Shown here piece after piece: positions 50,601 to 62,865 of a DNA stretch of 64,000 nucleotides. The DNA lies in contig OZ025256.1 of NCBI GenBank assembly GCA_964019135.1, positions 35,250,035-35,314,034 on the forward strand. Reading direction: 5' to 3'. Position 1 is the stretch's first letter. Each line of letters starts with the position of its first letter. The stretch is from Arenicola marina (taxonomy: Eukaryota; Annelida; Polychaeta; Arenicolidae). The position numbers and the translations under genes were made by a program. The notes beneath the pieces were generated by a model. The model searched no databases. It saw only the letters and a list, made by a program, of their open reading frames with translations, and was not told the DNA's origin.

Positions 50601-52890
50601 AGCTATCCCATTGGGGGACTGGTGTAATGGCTGTCCCACTGGTGGACTGGTGTAATGGCTGTCCCCCTGGTGGACTGGTGTAATGGCTGACCTACTGGTG
50701 GACTAGTGTAATGGATGTCCCACCGGTGGACTGGTGTAATAGCTGTCCCACTGGTGGACTGGTATAATGGTTGTCCCACTGGTATAGTGGTGTAATGGCT
50801 GTCCCATTGGTGGACTGGTGTAATGGCTGACCCAGGGTGGACTGGTGTAATGGCTGTCCCACTGGTGAACTAGTGTAATGGATGTCCTACTGGTGGACTG
50901 GTGTAATGGGTGTCCCACTGGTGGACTAGTGTAATGGCTGACCCACTGGTGAACTAGTGTAATGGTTGACCCACTGGTGGACTGGTGTAATGGCTGTCCC
51001 ACTGGTGGGCTGCTTTAAAAGCTATCCCACTGGGGGACTGGTGGAATGGCTGTCGCACTGGTGGACTGGTGTAATGGCTGTCCCACTGGTGGACTGGTGT
51101 AAGGGCTGTCCCACTGGTGCACTGGTGTAATGGCTGTCCCACTGGTGGACTGGTGTAATGACTTTCCCACTGGTGGACTGGTGTAACGGCTGTCCCACTG
51201 GCGGACTGGTGTAATGGCTGTCCCATTGGTGGGCTGCTGTAATAGCTATCCCACTGGGGGACTGGTGTAATGGCTGTCCCACTGGTGGACTGGTGTAATG
51301 GCTGTCCCACTGGTGGACTGGTGTAATGGCTGTCCCACTGGTGGACTAGTGTAATGGCTGACCCACTGGTGGACTGGTGTAATGGCTGTCCCATTGGCGG
51401 GCTGCTTTAATGGCTATCCCACTGGGGGACTGGTGTAATGGCTGTCCCACTGGTGGGCTGGTGTAATGGCTGACCCACTGGTGGACTAGTGTAATGACTG
51501 TCCCACTGGTGGACTGGTGTAATGGTTGTCCCACTGGTGGACTGGTGTAATGGCTGTCCCACTGGTGGGCTGCTTTAATAGCTATTCCACTGGTGGACTG
51601 GTGTAATGGCTGACCCACTGGTGGACTGGTGTAATGGCTGTCCCACTGGTGGACTGGTGTAATGGCTGTCCCACTGGTGGACTGGTGTAATGGCTGACCC
51701 ACTGGTGGACTGGTGTAATGGCTGTCCCACTGGTGGACTAGTGTAATGGCTGTCCTACTGGTGGACTGGTGTAATGGCTGTCCAACTGGTGGACTAGTGT
51801 AATGGCTGACCCACTGGTGGACTGGTGTAATGGCTGTCCCACTGGTGGGCTGCTTTAAGAGCTATCCCACTGGGGGACTGGTGTAATGGCTGTCCCACTG
51901 GTGGACTGGTGTAATGGCTGTCCCACTGGTGGACTGGTGTAAGGGCTGTCCCACTGGTGGACTGGTGTAATGGCTGTCCAACTGGTGGACTGGTGTAATG
52001 GCTGTCCCACTGGTGGTCTGGTGTAATGGCTGTCCCACTGGTGGACTGGTGTAATGGCTGTCCCACTGGTAGACTGGTGTAGCTGTCCCACTGGTGGACT
52101 GGTGTAATGGCTGTCCCACTGGTGGACTGGTGTAATGGTTGTCCCACTGGTGTACTGGTGTCATGGCTGTCCCACTGGTGGACTGGTGTAATGGCTGACC
52201 CACTGGTGGGCTGGTGTAATGGCTGTCCCACTGGTGGACCGGTGTAATGGCTGAGCCACTGGTGAACTGGTGTAATGGCTATCCCACTGGTGCACTGGTG
52301 TCATGGCTGTCCCACTGGTGGACTGGTGTAATGGCTGACCCACTGGTGGGCTGGTGTAATGGCTGTCCCACTGGTGGACTGGTGTAATGGCTGTCCCACT
52401 GGTAGACTGGTGTAGCTGTCCCACTGGTGGACTGGTGTAATGGCTGTCCCACTGGTGGACTGGTGTAATGGCTGACCCACTGGTGGACTGGTGTAATGGC
52501 TGTCCCACTGGTGGACCAGTCTAATGGCTGTCCCACTGGTGGACTGGTGTAATGGCTGTCCCACTGGTGGACTGGTGTAATGGCTGTCCCACTGGTAGAC
52601 TGGTGTAGCTGTCCCACTGGTGGACTGGTGTAATGGCTGTCCTACTGGTGGACTGGTGTTATGGCTGACCCACGGGAGGACTGGTGTAATGGCTGTCCCA
52701 CTGGTGGGCTGGTGTAATGGCTGACCCACTGGTGGACTAGTGTAATGGCTGTCCCACTGGTGGACTGGTGTAATGGCTGTCCCACTGGTGGACTGGTGTA
52801 ATGGCTGTCCCACTGGTGGGCTGCTTTAATAGCTATTCCACTGATGGACTGGTGTAATGGCTGTCCCACTGGTGGACTGGTGTACTGGCT
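27480..52890. repeat. About 10-kb block repeated at offset 14,730 then 15,256 bp
   Basis: Landmarks at 27612 and 30288 recur at 42342 and 45018 (offset 14,730). From about 31766 onward the offset is 15,256 (31766/47022), then 15,255 at 33910/49165, 15,258 at 35577/50835 and 15,259 to 37562/52821. The step of 526 bp lies near 31710 versus 46440-46968 and is a block present only in the right copy. The later 1-3-base steps are small indels, including TGC for TGTC near 49077 and a missing TTG near 34678. Confidence 0.88.
38843..44524. repeat. 2,841-bp tandem duplication (two copies)
   Basis: Copies are about 38843-41683 and 41684-44524. CCAACGGG occurs at 38856 and 41697, and the CCCAGGGTGG landmark at 39501 and 42342, each 2,841 bp apart. 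Differences are single bases (for example a GACCC/GGTGACCC change near 42974). This event is confined to the second macro-copy and accounts for the shift of the macro-offset from 11,889 to 14,730. Confidence 0.9.
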
Positions 52891-55800
52891 GTCCCACTGG
52901 TGGACTGGTGTAATGGCTGTCCAACTGGTGGACTGGTGTAATGGCTGTCCCACTGGTGGACTGCTTTAATAGCTATCCCATTGGGGGACTGGTGTAATGG
53001 CTGTCCCACTGGTGGACTGGTGTAATGGCTGTCCCCCTGGTGGACTGGTGTAATGGCTGACCTACTGGTGGACTAGTGTAATGGATGTCCCACCGGTGGA
53101 CTGGTGTAATAGCTGTCCCACTGGTGGACTGGTATAATGGTTGTCCCACTGGTATAGTGGTGTAATGGCTGTCCCATTGGTGGACTGGTGTAATGGCTGA
53201 CCCAGGGTGGACTGGTGTAATGGCTGTCCCACTGGTGAACTAGTGTAATGGATGTCCTACTGGTGGACTGGTGTAATGGGTGTCCCACTGGTGGACTAGT
53301 GTAATGGCTGACCCACTGGTGAACTAGTGTAATGGTTGACCCACTGGTGGACTGGTGTAATGGCTGTCCCACTGGTGGGCTGCTTTAAAAGCTATCCCAC
53401 TGGGGGACTGGTGGAATGGCTGTCGCACTGGTGGACTGGTGTAATGGCTGTCCCACTGGTGGACTGGTGTAAGGGCTGTCCCACTGGTGCACAGGTGTAA
53501 TGGCTGTCCCACTGGTGGACTGGTGTAATGACTTTCCCACTGGTGGACTGGTGTAACGGCTGTCCCACTGGCGGACTGGTGTAATGGCTGTCCCATTGGT
53601 GGGCTGCTGTAATAGCTATCCCACTGGGGGACTGGTGTAATGGCTGTCCCACTGGTGGACTGGTGTAATGGCTGTCCCACTGGTGGACTGGTGTAATGGC
53701 TGTCCCACTGGTGGACTAGTATAATGGCTGACCCACTGGTGGACTGGTGTAATGGCTGTCCCATTGGTGGGCTGCTTTAATGGCTATCCCACTGGGGGAC
53801 TGGTGTAATGGCTGTCCCACTGGTGGACTGGTGTAATGGCTGACCCACTGGTGGACTAGTGTAATGACTGTCCCACTGGTGGACTGGTGTAATGGTTGTC
53901 CCACTGGTGGACTGGTGTAATGGCTGTCCCACTGGTGGGCTGCTTTAATAGCTATTCCACTGGTGGACTGGTGTAATGGCTGACCCACTGGTGGACTGGT
54001 GTAATGGCTGTCCCACTGGTGGACTGGTGTAATGGCTGACCCACTGGTGGACTGGTGTAATGGCTGTCCCACTGGTGGACTAGTGTAATGGCTGTCCTAC
54101 TGGTGGACTGGTGTAATGGCTGTCCAACTGGTGGACTAGTGTAATGGCTGACCCACTGGTGGACTGGTGTAATGGCTGTCCCACTGGTGGGCTGCTTTAA
54201 GAGCTATCCCACTGGGGGACTGGTGTAATGGCTGTCCCACTGGTGGACTGGTGTAATGGCTGTCCCACTGGTGGACTGGTGTAAGGGCTGTCCCACTGGT
54301 GGACTGGTGTAATGGCTGTCCCACTGGTGGACTGGTGTAATGGCTGTCCCACTGGTGGTCTGGTGTAATGGCTGTCCCACTGGTGGACTGGTGTAATGGC
54401 TGTCCCACTGGTAGACTGGTGTAGCTGTCCCACTGGTGGACTGGTGTAATGGCTGTCCCACTGGTGGACTGGTGTAATGGTTGTCCCACTGGTGTACTGG
54501 TGTCATGGCTGTCCCACTGGTGGACTGGTGTAATGGCTGACCCACTGGTGGGCTGGTGTAATGGCTGTCCCACTGGTGGACCGGTGTAATGGCTGAGCCA
54601 CTGGTGAACTGGTGTAATGGCTATCCCACTGGTGCACTGGTGTCATGGCTGTCCCACTGGTGAACTAGTGTAATGGCTGTCCTACTGGTGGACTGGTGTA
54701 ATGGGTGTCCCACTGGTGGACTAGTGTAATGGCTGACCCACTGGTGGACTGGTGTAGCTGTCCCAATGGTGGACTGGTGTAATGGTTGTCCCACTGGTGT
54801 ACTGGTGTAATGGCTGTCCCACTGTTGGACTGGTGTAATGGCTGTCCCACTGGTGGACTGGTGTAATGGCTGACCCACTGGAGGACTGGTGTAATGGCTG
54901 TTCCTACTGGTGGACTAGTGTAGTGGGTGTCCTACTGGTGGACTGGTGTAATGGCTGTCCAACTGGTGGACTAGTGTAATGGCTGACCCACTGGTGGAGT
55001 GGTGTAGCTGTCCCACTGGTGGACTGGTGTAATGGCTGCCCCACTGGTGTACTGGTGTAATGGCTGTCCCACTGGTAGACTGGTGTAATGGCTGACCCAC
55101 TGGTGGTCTGGTGTAATGGCTGTCCCACTGGTGGACTGGTGTAATGGCTGTCCCACTGGTAGACTGGTGTAGCTGTCCCACTGGTGGACTGGTGTAATGG
55201 CTGTCCTACTGGTGGACTGGTGTTATGGCTGTCCAATTGGTGGACTAGTGTAATGGCTGACCCACTGGTTGACTGGTGTAATGGCTGTCCCACTGGTGGG
55301 CTGCTTTAAGAGCTATTCCACTGGGGGACTGGTGTAATGGCTGTCCCACTGGTGGACTGGTGTAATGGCTGTCCCACTGGTGGACTGGTGTAAGGGCTGT
55401 CCCACTGGTGGACTGGTGTAATGGCTGTCCCACTGGTGGACTGGTGTAATGGCTGTCCCACTGGTGGTCTGGTGTAATGGCTGTCCCACTGGTGGGCTGC
55501 TTTAATAGCTATTCCACTGATGGACTGGTGTAATGGCTGTCCCACTGGTGGACTGGTGTAATGGCTGTCCCACTGGTGGACTGGTGTAATGGCTGTCCAA
55601 CTGATGGACTGGTGTAATGGCTGTCCCACTGGTGGACTGCTTTAATAGCTATCCCATTGGGGGACTGGTGTAATGGCTGTCCCACTGGTGGACTGGTGTA
55701 ATGGCTGTCCCCCTGGTGGACTGGTGTAATGGCTGACCTACTGGTGGACTAGTGTAATGGATGTCCCACCGGTGGACTGGTGTAATAGCTGTCCCACTGG

Positions 55801-58800
55801 TGGACTGGTATAATGGTTGTCCCACTGGTATAGTGGTGTAATGGCTGTCCCATTGGTGGACTGGTGTAATGGCTGACCCAGGGTGGACTGGTGTAATGGC
55901 TGTCCCACTGGTGAACTAGTGTAATGGATGTCCTACTGGTGGACTGGTGTAATGGGTGTCCCACTGGTGGACTAGTGTAATGGCTGACCCACTGGTGAAC
56001 TAGTGTAATGGTTGACCCACTGGTGGACTGGTGTAATGGCTGTCCCACTGGTGGGCTGCTTTAAAAGCTATCCCACTGGGGGACTGGTGGAATGGCTGTC
56101 GCACTGGTGGACTGGTGTAATGGCTGTCCCACTGGTGGACTGGTGTAAGGGCTGTCCCACTGGTGCACAGGTGTAATGGCTGTCCCACTGGTGGACTGGT
56201 GTAATGACTTTCCCACTGGTGGACTGGTGTAACGGCTGTCCCACTGGCGGACTGGTGTAATGGCTGTCCCATTGGTGGGCTGCTGTAATAGCTATCCCAC
56301 TGGGGGACTGGTGTAATGGCTGTCCCACTGGTGGACTGGTGTAATGGCTGTCCCACTGGTGGACTGGTGTAATGGCTGTCCCACTGGTGGACTAGTGTAA
56401 TGGCTGACCCACTGGTGGACTGGTGTAATGGCTGTCCCATTGGTGGGCTGCTTTAATGGCTATCCCACTGGGGGACTGGTGTAATGGCTGTCCCACTGGT
56501 GGGCTGGTGTAATGGCTGACCCACTGGTGGACTAGTGTAATGACTGTCCCACTGGTGGACTGGTGTAATGGTTGTCCCACTGGTGGACTGGTGTAATGGC
56601 TGTCCCACTGGTGGGCTGCTTTAATAGCTATTCCACTGGTGGACTGGTGTAATGGCTGACCCACTGGTGGACTGGTGTAATGGCTGTCCCACTGGTGGAC
56701 TGGTGTAATGGCTGACCCACTGGTGGACTGGTGTAATGGCTGTCCCACTGGTGGACTAGTGTAGTGGGTGTCCTACTGTTGGACTGGTGTAATGGCTGTC
56801 CAACTGGTGGACTAGTGTAATGGCTGACCCACCGGTGGACTGGTGCAGCTGTCCCACTGGTGGACTGGTGTAATGGCTGCCCCACTGGTGTACTGGTGTA
56901 ATTGCTGTCCCACTGGTGGACTGGTGTAATGGCTGACCCACTGGTGGTCTGGTGTAATGGCTGTCCCACTGGTGGACTGGTGTAATGGCTGTCCCACTGG
57001 TGGACTGGTGTAATGGCTGACCCACTGGTGGACTGGTGTAGTGGCTGTCCCACTGGTGGACTAGTGTAATGGCTGTCCTACTGGTGGACTGGTGTAATGG
57101 CTGTCCAACTGGTGGACTAGTGTAATGGCTGACCCACTGGCGGACTGGTGTAATGGCTGTCCCACTGGTGGGCTGCTTTAAGAGCTATCCCACTGGAGGA
57201 CTGGTGTAATGGCTGTCCCACTGGTGGACTGGTGTAATGGCTGTCCCACTGGTGGACTGGTGTAAGGGCTGTCCCACTGGTGGACTGGTGTAATGGCTGT
57301 CCCACTGGTGGACTGGTGTAATGGCTGTCCCACTGGTGGTCTGGTGTAATGGCTGTCCCACTGGTGGACTGGTGTAATGGCTGTCCCACTGGTAGACTGG
57401 TGTAGCTGTCCCACTGGTGGACTGGTGTAATGGCTGTCCCACTGGTGGACTGGTGTAATGGTTGTCCCACTGGTGTACTGGTGTCATGGCTGTCCCACTG
57501 GTGGACTGGTGTAATGGCTGACCCACTGGTGGGCTGGTGTAATGGCTGTCCCACTGGTGGACCGGTGTAATGGCTGAGCCACTGGTGAACTGGTGTAATG
57601 GCTATCCCACTGGTGCACTGGTGTCATGGCTGTCCCACTGGTGAACTAGTGTAATGGCTGTCCTACTGGTGGACTGGTGTAATGGGTGTCCCACTGGTGG
57701 ACTAGTGTAATGGCTGACCCACTGGTGGACTGGTGTAGCTGTCCCAATGGTGGACTGGTGTAATGGTTGTCCCACTGGTGTACTGGTGTAATGGCTGTCC
57801 CACTGTTGGACTGGTGTAATGGCTGTCCCACTGGTGGACTGGTGTAATGGCTGACCCACTGGAGGACTGGTGTAATGGCTGTTCCTACTGGTGGACTAGT
57901 GTAGTGGGTGTCCTACTGGTGGACTGGTGTAATGGCTGTCCAACTGGTGGACTAGTGTAATGGCTGACCCACTGGTGGAGTGGTGTAGCTGTCCCACTGG
58001 TGGACTGGTGTAATGGCTGCCCCACTGGTGTACTGGTGTAATGGCTGTCCCACTGGTGGACTGGTGTAATGGCTGACCCACTGGTGGTCTGGTGTAATGG
58101 CTGTCCCACTGGTGGACTGGTGTAATGGCTGTCCCACTGGTAGACTGGTGTAGCTGTCCCACTGGTGGACTGGTGTAATGGCTGTCCTACTGGTGGACTG
58201 GTGTTATGGCTGTCCAATTGGTGGACTAGTGTAATGGCTGACCCACTGGTTGACTGGTGTAATGGCTGTCCCACTGGTGGGCTGCTTTAAGAGCTATTCC
58301 ACTGGGGGACTGGTGTAATGGCTGTCCCACTGGTGGACTGGTGTAATGGCTGTCCCACTGGTGGACTGGTGTAAGGGCTGTCCCACTGGTGGACTGGTGT
58401 AATGGCTGTCCCACTGGTGGACTGGTGTAATGGCTGTCCCACTGGTGGTCTGGTGTAATGGCTGTCCCACTGGTGGACTGGTGTAATGGCTGTCCCACTG
58501 GTAGACTGGTGTAGCTGTCCCACTGGTGGACTGGTGTAATGGCTGTCCCACTGGTGGACTGGTGTAATGGTTGTCCCACTGGTGTACTGGTGTCATGGCT
58601 GTCCCACTGGTGGACTGGTGCAATGGCTGACCCACTGGTGGGCTGGTGTAATGGCTGTCCCACTGGTGGACTGGTGTAATGGCTGAGCCACTGGTGAACT
58701 GGTGTAATGGCTGTCCCACTGGTGTACTGGTGTCATGGCTGTCCCACTGGTGGACTGGTGTAATGGCTGACCCACTGGTGCGCTGGTGTAATGGCTGTCC

Positions 58801-61800
58801 CACTGGTGGACTGGTGTACTGGCTGTCCCACTGGTAGACTGGTGTAGCTGTCCCACTGGTGGACTGGTGTAATGGCTGTCCCACTGGTGGACTGGTGTAA
58901 TGGCTGACCCACTGGTGGACTGGTGTAATGGCTGTCCCACTGGTGGACTAGTGTAATGGCTGTCCTACTGGTGGACTGGTGTAATGGCTGTCCAACTGGT
59001 GGACTAGTGTAATGGCTGACCCACTGGTGGACTGGTGTAATGGCTGTCCCACTGGTGGGCTGCTTTAAAAGCTATCCCACTGGGGGACTGGTGTAATGGC
59101 TGTCCCACTGGTGGACTGGTGTAATGGCTGTCCCACTGGTGGACTGGTGTCATGTCTGTCCCACTGGTGGACTGGTGTACTGGCTGACCAACTGGTAGAC
59201 TGGTGTAATCGCTGTCCCACTGGTGGATTAGTGTAATGGCTGTCTTACTGGTGGACTGGTGTAATGGCTGTCCCACTGGTGGACTAGTGTAATGGCCGTC
59301 CTACTGGTGGACTGGTGTAATGGCTGTCCAACGGGTGGACTAGTGTAATGGCTGACCCACTGGTGGACTGGTGTAGCTGTCCCACTGGTGGACTGGTGTA
59401 ATGGCTGTCCCACTGGTGGACTAGTGTAATGGCTGACCCACGGGTGGACTGGTGTAATGGCTGTCCCACTGGTGGGCTGATGTAATGGCTGACCCACTGG
59501 TGGACTAGTGTAATGGCTGTCCCACTGGTGGACTGGTGTAATGGCTGTCCCACTGGTGGACTGGTGTAATGGCTGTCCCACTGGTGGGCTGCTTTAATAG
59601 CTATTCCACTGATGGACTGGTGTAATGGCTGTCCCACTGGTGGACTGGTGTAATGGCTGTCCTACTGGTGGACTGGTGTAATGGCTGTCCAACTGGTGGA
59701 CTGGTGTAATGGCTGTCCCACTGGTGGATTAGTGTAATGGCTGACCCACTGGTGGACTGGTGTAATGGCTGTCCCACTGGTGGACTGCTTTAATAGCTAT
59801 CCCATTGGGGGACTGGTGTAATGGCTGTCCCACTGGTGGACTGCTGCAATGGCTGTCCCCCTGGTGGACTGGTGTAATGGCTGACCTACTGGTGGACTGG
59901 TGTAATGGATGTCCCACCGGTGGACTGGTGTAATAGCTGTCCCACTGGTGGACTGGTATAATGGTTGTCCCACTGGTATAGTGGTGTAATGGCTGTCCCA
60001 TTGGTGGACTGGTGTAATGGCTGACCCAGGGTGGACTGGTGTAATGGCTGTCCCACTGGTGCACTAGTGTAATGGATGTCCTACTGGTGGACTGGTGTAA
60101 TGGGTGTCCCACTGGTGGACTAGTGTAATGGCTGACCCACTGGTGAACTAGTGTAATGGTTGACCCACTGGTGGACTGGTGTAATGGCTGTCCCACTGGT
60201 GGACTGGTGTAATGGCTGTCCCACTGGTGGTCTGGTGTAATGGCTGTCCCACTGGTGGACTGGTGTAATGGCTGTCCCACTGGTAGACTGGTGTAGCTGT
60301 CCCACTGGTGGACTGGTGTAATGGCTGTCCCACTGGTGGACTGGTGTAATGGTTGTCCCACTGGTGTACTGGTGTCATGGCTGTCCCACTGGTGGACTGG
60401 TGCAATGGCTGACCCACTGGTGGGCTGGTGTAATGGCTGTCCCACTGGTGGACTGGTGTAATGGCTGAGCCACTGGTGAACTGGTGTAATGGCTGTCCCA
60501 CTGGTGTACTGGTGTCATGGCTGTCCCACTGGTGGACTGGTGTAATGGCTGACCCACTGGTGCGCTGGTGTAATGGCTGTCCCACTGGTGGACTGGTGTA
60601 CTGGCTGTCCCACTGGTAGACTGGTGTAGCTGTCCCACTGGTGGACTGGTGTAATGGCTGTCCCACTGGTGGACTGGTGTAATGGCTGACCCACTGGTGG
60701 ACTGGTGTAATGGCTGTCCCACTGGTGGACTAGTGTAATGGCTGTCCTACTGGTGGACTGGTGTAATGGCTGTCCAACTGGTGGACTAGTGTAATGGCTG
60801 ACCCACTGGTGGACTGGTGTAATGGCTGTCCCACTGGTGGGCTGCTTTAAAAGCTATCCCACTGGGGGACTGGTGTAATGGCTGTCCCACTGGTGGACTG
60901 GTGTAATGGCTGTCCCACTGGTGGACTGGTGTCATGTCTGTCCCACTGGTGGACTGGTGTACTGGCTGACCAACTGGTAGACTGGTGTAATCGCTGTCCC
61001 ACTGGTGGATTAGTGTAATGGCTGTCTTACTGGTGGACTGGTGTAATGGCTGTCCCACTGGTGGACTAGTGTAATGGCCGTCCTACTGGTGGACTGGTGT
61101 AATGGCTGTCCAACGGGTGGACTAGTGTAATGGCTGACCCACTGGTGGACTGGTGTAGCTGTCCCACTGGTGGACTGGTGTAATGGCTGTCCCACTGGTG
61201 GACTAGTGTAATGGCTGACCCACGGGTGGACTGGTGTAATGGCTGTCCCACTGGTGGGCTGATGTAATGGCTGACCCACTGGTGGACTAGTGTAATGGCT
61301 GTCCCACTGGTGGACTGGTGTAATGGCTGTCCCACTGGTGGACTGGTGTAATGGCTGTCCCACTGGTGGGCTGCTTTAATAGCTATTCCACTGATGGACT
61401 GGTGTAATGGCTGTCCCACTGGTGGACTGGTGTAATGGCTGTCCTACTGGTGGACTGGTGTAATGGCTGTCCAACTGGTGGACTGGTGTAATGGCTGTCC
61501 CACTGGTGGATTAGTGTAATGGCTGACCCACTGGTGGACTGGTGTAATGGCTGTCCCACTGGTGGACTGCTTTAATAGCTATCCCATTGGGGGACTGGTG
61601 TAATGGCTGTCCCACTGGTGGACTGCTGCAATGGCTGTCCCCCTGGTGGACTGGTGTAATGGCTGACCTACTGGTGGACTGGTGTAATGGATGTCCCACC
61701 GGTGGACTGGTGTAATAGCTGTCCCACTGGTGGACTGGTATAATGGTTGTCCCACTGGTATAGTGGTGTAATGGCTGTCCCATTGGTGGACTGGTGTAAT

Positions 61801-62865
61801 GGCTGACCCAGGGTGGACTGGTGTAATGGCTGTCCCACTGGTGCACTAGTGTAATGGATGTCCTACTGGTGGACTGGTGTAATGGGTGTCCCACTGGTGG
61901 ACTAGTGTAATGGCTGACCCACTGGTGAACTAGTGTAATGGTTGACCCACTGGTGGACTGGTGTAATGGCTCTCCCACTGGTGGGCTGCTTTAAAAGCTA
62001 TCCCACTGGTGGACTGGTGTACTGGCTGTCCCACTGGTAGACTGGTGTAGCTGTCCCACTGGTGGACTGGTGTAATGGCTGTCCCACTGGTGGACTGGTG
62101 TAATGGCTGACCCACTGGTGGACTGGTGTAATGGCTGTCCCACTGGTGGACTAGTGTAATGGCTGTCCTACTGGTGGACTGGTGTAATGGCTGTCCAACT
62201 GGTGGACTAGTGTAATGGCTGACCCACTGGTGGACTGGTGTAATGGCTGTCCCACTGGTGGACTGGTGTAAGGGTTGTCCCACTGGTGGACTGGTGTAAT
62301 GGCTGTCTCACTGGTGGACTGGTGTAATGGCTGTCTCACTGGTGGACTGGTGTAACGGCTGTCCCGCTGGTGGACTGGTGTAGCTGTCCCACTGGTGGAC
62401 TGGTGTAATGGCTGTCCCACTGGTGTACTGGTGTAGTGGCTGTCCCACTGGTGGACTGGTGTAATGGCTGACCCACTGGTGGTCTGGTGTAATGGCTGTC
62501 CCACTGGTGGACTGGTGTAATGGCTGTCCCACTGGTAGACTGGTGTAATGGCTGTCCCACTGGTGGACTGGTGTAATGATTGTCCCACTGGTGTACTGGT
62601 GTCATGTCTGTCCCACTGGTGGACTGGTGTACTGGCTGACCAACTGGTAGACTGGTGTAATCGCTGTCCCACTGGTGGACTAGTGTAATGGCTGTCTTAC
62701 TGGTGGACTGGTGTAATGGCTATCCCACTGGTGGACTAGTGTAATGGCCGTCCTACTGGTGGACTGGTGTAATGGCTGTCCAACGGGTGGACTAGTGTAA
62801 TGGCTGACCCACTGGTGGACTGGTGAAGCTGTCCCACTGGTGGACTGGTGTAATGGCTGTCCCAC
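41800..62865. repeat. 10,863-bp offset block repeat, third macro-copy
   Basis: Sequence from about 41800 to 49078 is repeated from about 52663 with constant offset 10,863 (landmarks 42342/53205, 45018/55881). After the 1-bp deletion near 49078 the offset is 10,864 (49165/60029). Beyond about 60187 it rises to 12,646 because of the extra 1,782-bp duplication in the right copy (49284/61930). Matching continues to about 62865. Confidence 0.88.
58405..61969. repeat. 1,782-bp tandem duplication
   Basis: Copies are about 58405-60187 and 60187-61969. The CCCAGGGTGG landmark is at 60029 and 61811. The join at about 60187 switches abruptly from the GTTGACCC series into the GGTGGTCTGG series, which normally lies elsewhere, so the crossover point can be placed within one or two monomers. 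Confidence 0.9.
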
